From Myroides albus (GTDB lineage Bacteria; Bacteroidota; Bacteroidia; Flavobacteriales; Flavobacteriaceae): 37,955 nt of DNA. The stretch covers positions 1 through 37,955 of the forward strand of contig NZ_WMJX01000026.1 of the NCBI RefSeq assembly GCF_009711045.1, given 5' to 3'. This document shows, piece after piece, positions 1-8,440 of this stretch. Position numbers and translations under genes: made by a program. The notes under the pieces are model-generated. The model saw nothing but the letters and a program-made list of their open reading frames with translations, searched no databases and was not told the origin of the DNA. Every line of letters begins with the position of its first letter. Position 1 is the stretch's first letter.

Positions 1-33
1 GGGTTTTGTTTTTTAGGCTTTTTAGACAGCCTC
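1..33. repeat. Left copy of 33-bp terminal inverted repeat
   Basis: The first 33 bases are the exact reverse complement of 37917-37949. Read outward, both copies begin GAGGCTGTCTAAAAAG. Homology stops right at the GAGG, so the repeat has a defined inner edge. GAGGCTGTC-type ends occur on several insertion sequence families, so an IS end is my inference. No transposase lies inside the window; it would lie outside. Confidence 0.85.
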
Positions 34-81
34 TTTTTTATATTCTAAACATAAATTTCTTTAAAAAAGAAAGTATTGTCC

Positions 82-1044
82 TTACTCGTATTTCTTTAAT
101 GCTAATTTAATAGGAGTTTCTTTCTCAATCATCACAGGATGGTCAAAGTAGATTACCTGATTACCTTTAAATAAGCATTTTACCAAATATCCATCTCCCT
201 TAAAAAAACACTCCTTTACCACAACATCTAACTGACCTCTTAAATTTGAACGCATTAATTGATGCGGATAAATATACAAAGCCTCATCATTTAACTTACT
301 ACCTGTAAAGTCTGAAATCATTAATTCATTAACTTCTCCAAACAAAGAAGCGACATATCTGTTAATCGGGTATTCGTAAACTTCTCTGGTTTGCCCCATA
401 TCGACAACCTGTCCCTGTTGCAACACAATTGTCTGATCAGCAAAACCAAGAGTATCCAAGCTATCATGTGTAGCTACAATACAGGTAATCCCCTTTTCTT
501 TTAAGTAGTTAAACAACTCACGTCTTAAAACACTCCTTCTTGAATAATCTATATGACTAAACGGTTCATCCAACAATAATAACTCCGGCTCTGACGCTAA
601 CACCCTTGCTATAGCTACTCGCTGTTGTTGACCTCCACTAAGGTGCTTAACTTTAACATCAGAGAAAGCCTCTAAATCGACTACCTTTAACAACTCCTTA
701 ATTCGATTTTGTTTGCTATCTAAATTAAAGTTTGATAAGTACTTTCCAATATTCTCAGCCACCGAAGTATGAGGCATTAAATCAAAATCTTGTGCTAAAT
801 AACGCATATTGTCCATTCCTGGAACTAAATTATACGCAGGTCCTAACACTTGAGTATCTCCACAGTAAATATCTCCTGCCTCTAAGTCGTATAATCCGTA
901 TATTAACTTCAACAATGTACTCTTTCCGCATCCACTTTCTCCTATTAAGGCAACATTACTGCCCTTTTCGACTGTAAAACTGATGTTCTTTATAATAGGA
1001 TTTCCCTCTGTATAACTATATGATATATTATTTACTACTAACAT
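82..1044 (-). CDS. ABC transporter ATP-binding protein (PotA/FbpC-like importer type)
   Basis: Cytoplasmic ATPase subunit that would power an ABC transporter. The nucleotide-binding domain is complete: Walker A GESGCGKST at residues 35-43, Q-loop Q85, signature LSGGQ 135-139, Walker B LLLLDE 155-160 and switch His 193. Residues from about 240 to 320 form a C-terminal extension like the TOBE-type regulatory domains of iron, polyamine and molybdate importer ATPases. At 320 aa it has the usual length for that group. No permease or binding protein gene is adjacent, so its substrate cannot be read from context. It starts at an ATG with a TAnnTTTG promoter element 20 bp upstream. The left-end repeat follows about 50 bp after the stop. 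Confidence 0.88.
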   Translation of the reverse strand: MLVVNNISYSYTEGNPIIKNISFTVEKGSNVALIGESGCGKSTLLKLIYGLYDLEAGDIYCGDTQVLGPAYNLVPGMDNMRYLAQDFDLMPHTSVAENIGKYLSNFNLDSKQNRIKELLKVVDLEAFSDVKVKHLSGGQQQRVAIARVLASEPELLLLDEPFSHIDYSRRSVLRRELFNYLKEKGITCIVATHDSLDTLGFADQTIVLQQGQVVDMGQTREVYEYPINRYVASLFGEVNELMISDFTGSKLNDEALYIYPHQLMRSNLRGQLDVVVKECFFKGDGYLVKCLFKGNQVIYFDHPVMIEKETPIKLALKKYE

Positions 1045-1063
1045 TTTTACCGTTTAATAGCTA

Positions 1064-1071
1064 CAAATATA
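1064..1071 (-). promoter_or_regulatory. -7 promoter element of the ABC ATPase gene
   Basis: On the minus strand this reads TATATTTG, a match to the Bacteroidota -7 consensus TAnnTTTG, 20 bp before the start codon. I see no well-placed TTG at -33, so the call is tentative. Confidence 0.4.
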
Positions 1072-1117
1072 GCAATAACCCAATAGGGAAATAGTCTTTT
1101 AACTAAGTTAACACCAA

Positions 1118-1157
1118 CAAAAAAAGCAAAGTTCTTGAAACCAAGAGCCTTGCTTTT
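1118..1157 (-). terminator. Intrinsic terminator of the lipoprotein gene
   Basis: The minus strand forms a stem of about 15 pairs with one mismatch (AAAGCAAG... with ...TTTGCTTT) and then a run of T. It separates the lipoprotein gene from the ABC ATPase gene downstream. Confidence 0.75.
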
Positions 1158-1193
1158 AAACTTTTTCTATTCTATTTTATCAAAAATGAAAAT

Positions 1194-1706
1194 CTACTTC
1201 TTAAGCAATTCAACTGAAAGGATATAAGAATTCTCACCTTCATGCTGAATTTGCTGTGTTAATTTAATCTTTCCTTCCTCTATAACTTCCAAAGTATAAT
1301 AATCTACATCGTTAAAATAACTATTGTTACTTAATTTATCCACTCTGATCTGATACTTATTATCTTCTAAATTTTTCCAAGTTCCAGTAAATTCACCTTC
1401 TCTTACAGCACAGTCATCCTCAACGATATGTTCTTTCAGAGTTCCATCTTCATTAAAAGTAATAGTTGCTTGTTTTTCACAGTCATTTAAAAGCAAAGCA
1501 TAGTCATTTAGATATAATTCATTTATGTTCCAAATTCCAATCATGATATCTTTTTGCTCTGGTTCCGGTTCCGGTTCAGGATCTGTAACTCCTGGAGTTT
1601 CTGTATTAGGATCTGGAATAGAATAAGGAGTACTGTCGTCACTACTACACGACAAGCTTAGCGTGCTCACCAATAAGACAAGCAGTAATTGTTTAATTAA
1701 TTTCAT
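1194..1706 (-). CDS. Lipocalin-like surface lipoprotein
   Basis: Small secreted lipoprotein of 170 aa. The signal peptide ends in a lipobox LSLSC with acylated Cys20, followed by SSDD, the acidic signal that sends Bacteroidota lipoproteins to the cell surface. Residues 30-50 are a Pro/Glu linker (PEPEPEPE) encoded by a repeated hexamer. The rest (about 52-170) is beta-rich with a GIWNINEL start and an FTGTW strand, like the lipocalin-like domains common in Flavobacteriia lipoproteins. The ligand is unknown. It stands alone between two terminators. The family assignment rests on pattern, not on a diagnostic motif. Confidence 0.75.
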   Translation of the reverse strand: MKLIKQLLLVLLVSTLSLSCSSDDSTPYSIPDPNTETPGVTDPEPEPEPEQKDIMIGIWNINELYLNDYALLLNDCEKQATITFNEDGTLKEHIVEDDCAVREGEFTGTWKNLEDNKYQIRVDKLSNNSYFNDVDYYTLEVIEEGKIKLTQQIQHEGENSYILSVELLKK

Positions 1707-1745
1707 AAGATTTTGTTTTATAGTTAGTTTATCACTTGTAGATTA

Positions 1746-1753
1746 CAAACATA
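1746..1753 (-). promoter_or_regulatory. -7 promoter element of the lipocalin-like gene
   Basis: Minus strand TATGTTTG matches TAnnTTTG and lies 40 bp before the start codon. No convincing -33 TTG at normal spacing. Confidence 0.4.
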
Positions 1754-1805
1754 ACAAATCGAACCAAATGTTAATTAATTTTAACATAATTAATTACTAA
1801 CAAAA

Positions 1806-1842
1806 ACAAAAAAAAGCGCAAAGACTATGTAGTCCTTACGCT
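1806..1842 (-). terminator. Intrinsic terminator of trxB
   Basis: A 12-pair stem (arms 1815-1826 and 1831-1842, loop 1827-1830) followed on the minus strand by nine T. Only G-U wobbles, no mismatch. Confidence 0.9.
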
Positions 1843-1865
1843 CTAACAACAAATATTAATTTATA

Positions 1866-2807
1866 TTATTTACTCGCTAAATAACGTTCAGCATCTAAGG
1901 CAGCAATACAACCTGAGCCAGCAGCAGTAATAGCTTGTCTATAATCTTTATCTTGTACATCTCCACAAGCAAACACACCTTCGATATTTGTCTTACTTGT
2001 TTTACCTTTCGTAATTAGATAACCTGTCTCATCCATATCTAACTCACCTTTAAAGATGTCAGTATTTGGTTTGTGTCCAATAGCGACAAAGAATCCAGTT
2101 GCAGCAATTTCTTTCTCCTCACCTTTAGTTTTATCTAATACTTTCACACCACTCACTACGTTCCCATCTCCTAATACTTCAACAGTCTCTGTATTCAAAA
2201 GAACCTCAATATTTTCTGTATTGCGAACGCGATCTTCCATAATACGCGATGCTCTAAACTTCTCACTGCGAACAAGCATAGTTACCTTCTTACACATTTT
2301 TGAAAGGTAATGTGCCTCTTCACATGCTGAATCTCCTGCTCCAACAATTACTACCTCTTGATTTCTATAGAAAAAACCATCACATACAGCACAAGCGGAA
2401 ACTCCTCCTCCTTGAGCCAAATAGTGTTGCTCTGAAGGCAATCCCAAATATTTAGCAGTAGCACCTGTAGAAATAATAACAGTATCTGCGTGTATTTCAA
2501 GTGTTTCGTTTATCCAAACTTTCTTAACATCACCTGTCAACTCCGCTTTTGTTACCCATCCATCGCGGATATCAGCACCAAAGCGCTCAGCTTGCCCTTG
2601 AAACTGCATCATCATCTCTGGTCCTGTGATTCCATCAGGGTAACCTGGAAAATTCTCTACCTCGTTAGTTGTAGTTAACTGACCTCCTGGTTGCATTCCT
2701 TGATACAATACTGGATTCATATTCGCTCGTGCAGCATAAATAGCAGCTGTATAACCAGCTGGACCAGAACCAATAATCAAACACTTTACTCTTTCTATAT
2801 CAGACAT
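1866..2807 (-). CDS. trxB: Thioredoxin-disulfide reductase
   Basis: Cytoplasmic FAD enzyme that reduces thioredoxin with NADPH. In a 313-aa product the FAD motif GSGPAG is at residues 13-18, the redox-active CAVC at 139-142, the NADPH motif GAGDSA at 155-160 and the second FAD motif ACGDV near 283. Length is normal for bacterial low-molecular-weight TrxB. The open frame can be extended two codons to a TTG at 2813, but the ATG at 2807 (product MSDIERVKCL...) matches how family members begin, so I use it. It is a single-gene unit with a good promoter (2833-2861) and terminator (1806-1842). Confidence 0.96.
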   Translation of the reverse strand: MSDIERVKCLIIGSGPAGYTAAIYAARANMNPVLYQGMQPGGQLTTTNEVENFPGYPDGITGPEMMMQFQGQAERFGADIRDGWVTKAELTGDVKKVWINETLEIHADTVIISTGATAKYLGLPSEQHYLAQGGGVSACAVCDGFFYRNQEVVIVGAGDSACEEAHYLSKMCKKVTMLVRSEKFRASRIMEDRVRNTENIEVLLNTETVEVLGDGNVVSGVKVLDKTKGEEKEIAATGFFVAIGHKPNTDIFKGELDMDETGYLITKGKTSKTNIEGVFACGDVQDKDYRQAITAAGSGCIAALDAERYLASK

Positions 2808-2832
2808 ATTCAATGATTTTAATTGTTTTAAA

Positions 2833-2861
2833 CAAAAATACCTTTTTTATTATCTTTTCAA
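2833..2861 (-). promoter_or_regulatory. trxB promoter
   Basis: Minus strand: TTTTG at -33 (CAAAA on the plus strand from 2859) and TATTTTTG at -7 (2833-2840), 18 bp apart. Predicted transcript start is about 20 nt before the trxB ATG. Confidence 0.6.
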
Positions 2862-2920
2862 AACTACAAATCAAAGAAAAGACTGATAGCAAAATAATTT
2901 TTATTTATTGATTTATTTTC

Positions 2921-2950
2921 TTGCATGTAAAAAAAAATATTTTACCTTTG
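2921..2950 (+). promoter_or_regulatory. tRNA-Pro promoter
   Basis: TTG at 2921-2923 and TACCTTTG at 2943-2950, 19 bp apart, the classic Bacteroidota sigma-A layout. The predicted start is about 20 nt before the mature tRNA. Confidence 0.7.
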
Positions 2951-2976
2951 CACTAGCAATGACATAATAAGTCAAG

Positions 2977-3051
2977 CGGGGTGTAGCGTAGCCCGGTCAT
3001 CGCGCCTGGTTTGGGACCAGGAGGTCGCAGGTTCGAATCCTGCCACCCCGA
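2977..3051 (+). tRNA. tRNA-Pro (anticodon UGG)
   Basis: A full cloverleaf can be drawn. The acceptor stem is CGGGGTG with CACCCCG, and the discriminator is A3051. The anticodon stem CCTGG/CCAGG encloses loop TTTGGGA with anticodon TGG at 3012-3014. The T arm contains GGTTCGAATCC. G37 follows the anticodon, as expected for proline tRNAs. CCA is not encoded and must be added by the nucleotidyltransferase. The gene is alone, with its own promoter and a terminator right after it. Confidence 0.97.
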
Positions 3052-3062
3052 CTACAAAAAAG

Positions 3063-3092
3063 AAAGCTCTAACATTTGTTAGAGCTTTTTTT
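3063..3092 (+). terminator. Intrinsic terminator of tRNA-Pro
   Basis: Perfect 11-bp stem (3063-3073 with 3078-3088), ATTT loop, then seven T. Confidence 0.92.
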
Positions 3093-3480
3093 GTATTATA
3101 TCAAATCAAATACAAAATAATGCATTTTCAATAGTATTTACCTTTCATTTGGTTGAAATACAAAATCATTAATAGAGCTTACTTATTCAAACAAACTAAT
3201 ACTACCAGGTCAATAGCAGTGAAACACAAATACGATTTTTTTCATTAAAACTACAGCTTCTTCTTATTTTACCTATCACTTGAAAACGAAATTCATTTAT
3301 TATACTATTTTACAATGAGTTACGCCAGCAAAACTCACATGGGAATTATCTATATGTATATATGAACTCATAGATGACAGCCAGATACTTCATACAGGTA
3401 AAACAAGAGCAACCGATTACATCTCAAGAAAAAAACTTTGTAAAACAAAACTAAGGACAGCTTAGCTCAACAGTAATTAA
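3093..3480. other. Gene-free stretch between two terminators
   Basis: About 390 bases lie between the tRNA terminator and the terminator of the DUF4374 gene. Stops are frequent in all frames and I see no promoter, RNA fold or repeat. The two flanking units converge here, so no promoter is needed. Confidence 0.6.
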
Positions 3481-3516
3481 AAAGCAAAGAGGTCATATAA
3501 AAAATATATGACCTCT
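3481..3516 (-). terminator. Intrinsic terminator of the TonB receptor/DUF4374 operon
   Basis: Perfect 11-bp stem AGAGGTCATAT with ATATGACCTCT (3488-3498 and 3506-3516), followed on the minus strand by TTTGCTTTTT. Confidence 0.8.
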
Positions 3517-3558
3517 CTGACTATAAAACATCTAACTAACTAAAAACTATAATTCCAA

Positions 3559-4875
3559 TTACTTATTGCTAATTTTCCCTATAGTACCAATACTTCCATC
3601 TCCAAGATCTTTAATTTCAAGACCTTTTGTAACTGTTGCCGTGTTTGGATCTAACACATACACATTAGACTTAGACTCTGCAGTAACAGGGATAAAAACT
3701 TCCTCGTTTTCAACAAAAGGAGTACCTGCTACAGCAATATTCTCTGCTTCTGGCAGACCTTCTACCCATTTAAAATCACCTGTAATTACATTGAAAACAG
3801 CCAATTTATTAGCAGGAGCTCTATTACTCGCATTTGATGGCTCTACAAACATATTCAACAAGAAGTTTTCACCACCTATAGCAAAAGCCTTATACACTTT
3901 CGTTCCAGAAATTGCCTCTAAATCATAGTAATACCCTGGATCAAAATCACCTTTTTTAGAATCAAATTTTATCACGGCACTTGGCTTAGACGAAAAAGGA
4001 ACTCCTTTTGAATCAGTAGCATTTGGTGAGAATAAATACACATTTCCATCACCTGCTTTTCCTATAGTTGAAATACGACTTGAACGGTAACGCGCAACAG
4101 CAAAACTCATCTTATCACTCTTAACTACCTTTTCTAATACTACTTTATCATTTTCGTTCTCAGCATTCTCATTGAATTTAAAAATAGCTAACCATGCACT
4201 ATCTCTATGATCAGAAGTAGTACTTTCACTGTTTAACTTCATTGGTTCAATGGCCATAACAAAGCGATTATTACCAATAGTTTCTAATCCTGCAAAGTTT
4301 GCATACTCGCCTTTTTCAGCAATCTCTTGTACATTGACATAAGATGTGAAAGCTACCTCTCCAGTAGCACCATCGATAAAGTTAAACGCTTGTGCCTTAT
4401 TACTATTAGGATCTTCTCCATCAAGTGTCACACCTCCTGTTGTAGCAATCATATATTTACCCATACTTGCGATAAACTCTTCACGCGTTGGTAAATCTAA
4501 TTTTGTATTCATAGTTAACTGTCCTTTATCGTTTAACAGCCAACTTTGCGAACCTGAAGGATCACCTTTTCTATACTCAAATACATAAGCTCGATTACCT
4601 CCGTGGGTATAAACAGTAGTTCCCAAAGCATTCACACCATTTCCGTTCACAGAAATACTTCCTTTTTTCAAATCTTGCACTGTTAATAGCAAACTTGTAC
4701 TTGAAGCAGAAGCACCTATAACATAACGCTCTACTAATTCTTTATTAGGATCTCCTTCTCCACCACCTTCAGATGGTTCTTGAGTAGTTGAATTATCATC
4801 GCTTGAGCACGAAACAAATGTAAATACTGAAAATACAAGAGCAAGCAAAGCTCCTGAGAATAATCTTTTTTTCAT
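3559..4875 (-). CDS. DUF4374 surface lipoprotein (XusB-like)
   Basis: Predicted cell-surface lipoprotein of 438 aa that works with the TonB receptor encoded just upstream (33-bp gap). The signal peptide ends FVSC with Cys23, followed by SSDD surface-export residues and a Gly/Glu linker. The body (about 48-438) reads as repeated beta blades, starting YVIGASASSTSLLLTVQDL, which is the DUF4374 pattern. From memory, the Bacteroides thetaiotaomicron protein XusB belongs to this family. XusB is a surface lipoprotein that captures enterobactin-type siderophores for the receptor XusA. An equivalent role here is inference. XusC, the PepSY inner-membrane partner, is not found next to it. Confidence 0.85.
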   Translation of the reverse strand: MKKRLFSGALLALVFSVFTFVSCSSDDNSTTQEPSEGGGEGDPNKELVERYVIGASASSTSLLLTVQDLKKGSISVNGNGVNALGTTVYTHGGNRAYVFEYRKGDPSGSQSWLLNDKGQLTMNTKLDLPTREEFIASMGKYMIATTGGVTLDGEDPNSNKAQAFNFIDGATGEVAFTSYVNVQEIAEKGEYANFAGLETIGNNRFVMAIEPMKLNSESTTSDHRDSAWLAIFKFNENAENENDKVVLEKVVKSDKMSFAVARYRSSRISTIGKAGDGNVYLFSPNATDSKGVPFSSKPSAVIKFDSKKGDFDPGYYYDLEAISGTKVYKAFAIGGENFLLNMFVEPSNASNRAPANKLAVFNVITGDFKWVEGLPEAENIAVAGTPFVENEEVFIPVTAESKSNVYVLDPNTATVTKGLEIKDLGDGSIGTIGKISNK

Positions 4876-4908
4876 TTTTAAAAGTGTTTATTATATTTAG
4901 TAATTATT

Positions 4909-7254
4909 TTAATATGAGTATCTTATCTTAAACATAAAATGGCGACCTGGCTTTTGAAAGCTGTAGTTGTCATAAGCCAATTTGTCAAACAAGTTGTTTG
5001 CCTCTACACTTAAGTGAATGCTGTTATTCATCAAACTGTATGAAGCATTTAAATCGTGAATAACTTGAGAAGGAATCCAGATAGGATTCATACCTATGCC
5101 TTTAAAATCATAACTATAATGATCGATATAACGCAAATTATATCCGATATTTAGATTGTTATTTTTCTTCCCAAGGTCTTTAAAAATTATCCCGGCATCA
5201 ACTGAACCAAAGAAGTAAGGCTCATTTGGAATTCGCTCGTTGTAATACGGGTTCTTTACATTAAACCCACCAATTGTATACTTTTGTTTACTGCGAATAT
5301 TCTGTGTAGTTAAGCTACCTCCCACTTGAATAAAATCGGCATAGATATAACGCGCTTCTAAATTTAGCCCTATACTCTCCACACCACCAATATTCACACT
5401 ATTGGCTCTTGAACCAGAACCATAAGGATTCTTTCGAATGTAATCCTCCGTTTTTCTATACACAAATCCAACGTCTCCAAAGACAGAATGCACTTTATCG
5501 ATAACTGATGAATAACTAAGATTCAAGTTAACATTCTTTCCTTGTTCTGGTTTTAAACTTGTATTTCCCCAAACTAAATCACCATCACCGAAAAGCTCAG
5601 AGTCAGTTGGCAATCTAAAGGTTCTCTCAAAAGAAGACTTCACCTGAAAATCATTCCACAAGTAAGTTGCAGCTATCCCGTAACCACTTTGATCTACACT
5701 GGTTGACTCACTTTGGTAAGTATGTTTGATGTGATAGTGTTTTCCAAAAATAGAAACATTCAAATTATCTAATATGTTATAACGGTAAGACAAGGCTGAA
5801 ATATTCTTCATACTACGGCGTGTCAATTCGCTATTTTTCTCAGCCTCCGTTTCTTTTACAGCAAGAGGATCTTCTGTTTTTCTATTAAAGTAATACAAGA
5901 CGCTATTAGCACTGAAAGCGTGTTTATCATTCAACTTATAAGACACATTCAACGAAGTCGAACCATTGTGATCGTAGAACTTAACCATTGAAGCTCCGCC
6001 ACCAGATTCACCTTTCTTAAAAGTTTTGATTCGATCTCCAGCCCAGTTGTACTTGTAAGCACTTGTATCGATATTCTGATTGTATCCCGCATTGTAATTT
6101 GAAGTTAAACTAACATCTAATCCCTCAACAAACAGATTCTTCTTACTGTATTCCAAAGAAGGCATCACTGTAACAGAACGGCGTTTTTTCTGACCAAAAA
6201 CTTTTTCCATAATTGTCCCAGTCTGCACGCCTTTTTTACCTTCACCATAAGTAAATCCTAAAAGTAATCGATCGGCATAAGGTTTGTCGACAACACCTAC
6301 TTTAGCCACTACAGTAGCATTTTGAAAGCGATCATTAAATCGCTTTACCCATTGTTTCTCTTTTGAGTAAACTCCTGTTTTCAAATTGACCACAGGAACT
6401 AATACTTTATAGTTATTATCAGAATAGTTCTGAAACGCATTTACTTGAAAAGTCAATCCATTGTCAAAAACTTTACTTACGTTAACGTGACTTTTGTAGG
6501 TATTAAAAGACCCTGTCGTAAAAGAAGCATCAATCTTAGTTTCCTTTGACTTGTTAGTAATGATATTTACCGCACCACCCAAGGCATCCGAACCAAACTC
6601 TACGGGCACTACCCCTTTATATACTTCAATACGATCGACCATCGTGATAGGAATATTATTGATCTTAAAATCACTTCCAAACCCCTCCATAGGTACACCA
6701 TCAATAAAAAATCGGATGTGACGTCCACTAAACCCATTCATTGAAAACGTATAATCAGAACCTTCCGCACCGTCTCGTCTAACTTTTACACCTGATACTC
6801 TATCCAAAGCACCTGACACATCTAAAGATGAATTGTAAAGCGGTTTGGCATCAATTGCAATTACGTTATAAGCAGATTCGCGAACTTTATCGATTGGTTT
6901 CTTGACATTTAAAACAACATTATCCAGATAAGAAGTATTCTCAGACAATGTAAAATCTTGTGTATAGGTTATAGCATCTGTAGCCTTTATCTTTACTTCC
7001 TGCGTTTGATAACTAACGTGTTGTACTACCAATGTATACTCCCCTGGAGTTCCCATTTTGAGTTTGTACTGTCCTTTGTCATTTGTCAAATCGTGATGTC
7101 TTTGACTCCCCTTTAAACTAACAGTAGCGTAGTCAACTACATTTCCCTTAGTGTCTTTAACTGTTCCTGTAATTACAATTGGCCTATCCTGAGAAAGGAC
7201 ATTTTGAGAAATTCCAATTATAAACAAAAACATTAGTAGTAAAGCTTTTTTCAT
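4909..7254 (-). CDS. TonB-dependent outer membrane receptor (XusA-like)
   Basis: 781-aa outer membrane importer driven by TonB. It has a signal peptide (about 1-22, ending VLSQ), then a carboxypeptidase-like regulatory domain (about 27-108, start ITGTVKDTKG). Next come a plug domain (about 120-235, with VSGVKVRRDG and FGSDALGGAVNI) and a 22-strand-type barrel ending in an aromatic residue (KIRYSY). The size and the pairing with a DUF4374 lipoprotein suggest a siderophore or xenosiderophore substrate rather than a glycan; no SusD gene is present. It is the first gene of a two-gene operon. I see no clear Fur box upstream, so iron control is not shown by the sequence. Confidence 0.93.
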   Translation of the reverse strand: MKKALLLMFLFIIGISQNVLSQDRPIVITGTVKDTKGNVVDYATVSLKGSQRHHDLTNDKGQYKLKMGTPGEYTLVVQHVSYQTQEVKIKATDAITYTQDFTLSENTSYLDNVVLNVKKPIDKVRESAYNVIAIDAKPLYNSSLDVSGALDRVSGVKVRRDGAEGSDYTFSMNGFSGRHIRFFIDGVPMEGFGSDFKINNIPITMVDRIEVYKGVVPVEFGSDALGGAVNIITNKSKETKIDASFTTGSFNTYKSHVNVSKVFDNGLTFQVNAFQNYSDNNYKVLVPVVNLKTGVYSKEKQWVKRFNDRFQNATVVAKVGVVDKPYADRLLLGFTYGEGKKGVQTGTIMEKVFGQKKRRSVTVMPSLEYSKKNLFVEGLDVSLTSNYNAGYNQNIDTSAYKYNWAGDRIKTFKKGESGGGASMVKFYDHNGSTSLNVSYKLNDKHAFSANSVLYYFNRKTEDPLAVKETEAEKNSELTRRSMKNISALSYRYNILDNLNVSIFGKHYHIKHTYQSESTSVDQSGYGIAATYLWNDFQVKSSFERTFRLPTDSELFGDGDLVWGNTSLKPEQGKNVNLNLSYSSVIDKVHSVFGDVGFVYRKTEDYIRKNPYGSGSRANSVNIGGVESIGLNLEARYIYADFIQVGGSLTTQNIRSKQKYTIGGFNVKNPYYNERIPNEPYFFGSVDAGIIFKDLGKKNNNLNIGYNLRYIDHYSYDFKGIGMNPIWIPSQVIHDLNASYSLMNNSIHLSVEANNLFDKLAYDNYSFQKPGRHFMFKIRYSY

Positions 7255-7306
7255 TTGTTTAATGCTCTTTTATGTTTCACTTATTTAGATTAATTAAATT
7301 TAAAAG

Positions 7307-7328
7307 CAAATATAGAGAGTTTATAAAC
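7307..7328 (-). promoter_or_regulatory. Promoter of the TonB receptor operon with adjoining palindrome
   Basis: Minus strand TATATTTG (7307-7314) is a -7 match 53 bp before the start codon. Directly upstream is the 10-bp palindrome GTTTATAAAC (7319-7328). It falls between -7 and -33, where a repressor could bind. The regulatory role is a guess; no TTG sits at proper -33 spacing. Confidence 0.45.
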
Positions 7329-7471
7329 AAATAGCCTAATTATAAAGAATGATTTTAAATAAGACCAAATGAAAGACAAAAAAAGACATAATAATTTATT
7401 AAAAAAATAGATATATTTTTAACATATCAGCAGAAACTAATTTCGCATTATGTCAATCTATTTTTTAAAAC

Positions 7472-7503
7472 AAAAAAAGAGAGAATTAAAATTAATTCTC
7501 TCT
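7472..7503 (-). terminator. Terminator of rluF that includes its stop codon
   Basis: Arms 7478-7489 and 7492-7503 form a perfect 12-bp stem, followed on the minus strand by a T run. The 5' arm of the transcript consists of the last rluF codons and the TAA. Confidence 0.85.
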
Positions 7504-8400
7504 TCTCTTACTTAAACGCTCATTTTTGAGCTTAATACCTTTATTTTTACTATTATTCTTCTCGCGATCAAAGTTCTTTCTGGGTCTATTTTCTTGTGAA
7601 GATTCTCTTGAAGTGGTATTTTGCATTCTCTTTCGAATACTTTGTTGACTTTCTTGTTGCTCAACAAGGCTTGCCTCCTCCGTTTTTATAGAAGGTTCTA
7701 TAAGACGATTGAGTTCATCTAACTCACTTTTGGTGATTTCTCTGTACTTCCCGACAGGTACATCTAAAGAAATATTAATGATTCGAATTCTCTTTAAAGC
7801 GACCACATCATAATCGAAATACTCACACATACGTCGAATCTGACGATTTAACCCCTGTGTTAGAAAAATACGGAAAACAAACTTACTCACAGGTTCCACT
7901 CTACACGGTTTAGTCACTGTGTCTAAAATAGGTACTCCTGCCCCCATTCGCTGTAAAAAACGATCCGTAATAGGTCTATTAACAGTAACTAAGTACTCCT
8001 TCTCATGGTTGTTCTTTTGACGCAATATCTTATTGACAATATCCCCATCATTAGTCATGATAATCAAGCCTTCACTGTCTTTGTCAAGTCTTCCTACAGG
8101 GAAAATCCTTTTAGGATAGTTAATATAGTCCACGATATTGCCTCTTACTTTTTGATTAGTAGTACATTCAATGCCAATGGGTTTATTAAATGCTAAGTAA
8201 ATAGGGGTTTCGTTATTGTTTTGTATCAGACGTCCATTCACGCGTATTTCATCTTGTTCACTCACCTTTAGTCCCATTTCTGGCACTTCTCCATTAACAG
8301 TGATACGCCCTTCTTCTATAAGGCGATCTGCCTCACGTCGAGAACAAAAACCAACTTCTGACAAATATTTATTTAATCTTGTCTTACCAGAATTTTCCAT
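7492..8400 (-). CDS. rluF: 23S rRNA pseudouridine synthase, RluF/RluB family
   Basis: Isomerises uridine to pseudouridine in 23S rRNA (U2604 for E. coli RluF). Residues 6-60 are an S4 RNA-binding domain ([20 protein letters not shown]). The synthase domain carries the catalytic Asp106 in [10 protein letters not shown], and further family motifs are KEYLVTV and [12 protein letters not shown]. The stretch around [20 protein letters not shown] points to RluF rather than RluB or RluE. Residues from about 235 to 302 are a charged Lys/Arg/Glu-rich tail, probably disordered and RNA-binding. The gene is 40 bp downstream of the hydrolase gene and probably cotranscribed with it. Confidence 0.92.
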   Translation of the reverse strand: MENSGKTRLNKYLSEVGFCSRREADRLIEEGRITVNGEVPEMGLKVSEQDEIRVNGRLIQNNNETPIYLAFNKPIGIECTTNQKVRGNIVDYINYPKRIFPVGRLDKDSEGLIIMTNDGDIVNKILRQKNNHEKEYLVTVNRPITDRFLQRMGAGVPILDTVTKPCRVEPVSKFVFRIFLTQGLNRQIRRMCEYFDYDVVALKRIRIINISLDVPVGKYREITKSELDELNRLIEPSIKTEEASLVEQQESQQSIRKRMQNTTSRESSQENRPRKNFDREKNNSKNKGIKLKNERLSKRREN

Positions 8401-8440
8401 ATGGTATTATAAATAATTATAATTTTTAAAAATAAAAAAA

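Noticed and set aside
82..1044. Pairing the ABC ATPase at the left end with the permease at 30.9 kb as one transporter
   Set aside because: The ATPase has an importer-type C-terminal domain, while the permease is of the MacB/FtsX type, which uses another ATPase class.
3331..3420. Possible fragment of a GIY-YIG nuclease gene (reads GIIYMY)
   Set aside because: Stops follow within a few codons and the rest of the motif is missing, so this is chance similarity.
7261..7440. Fur-type iron box upstream of the TonB receptor
   Set aside because: I looked for a TGATAAT-like inverted repeat and found none good enough to call.
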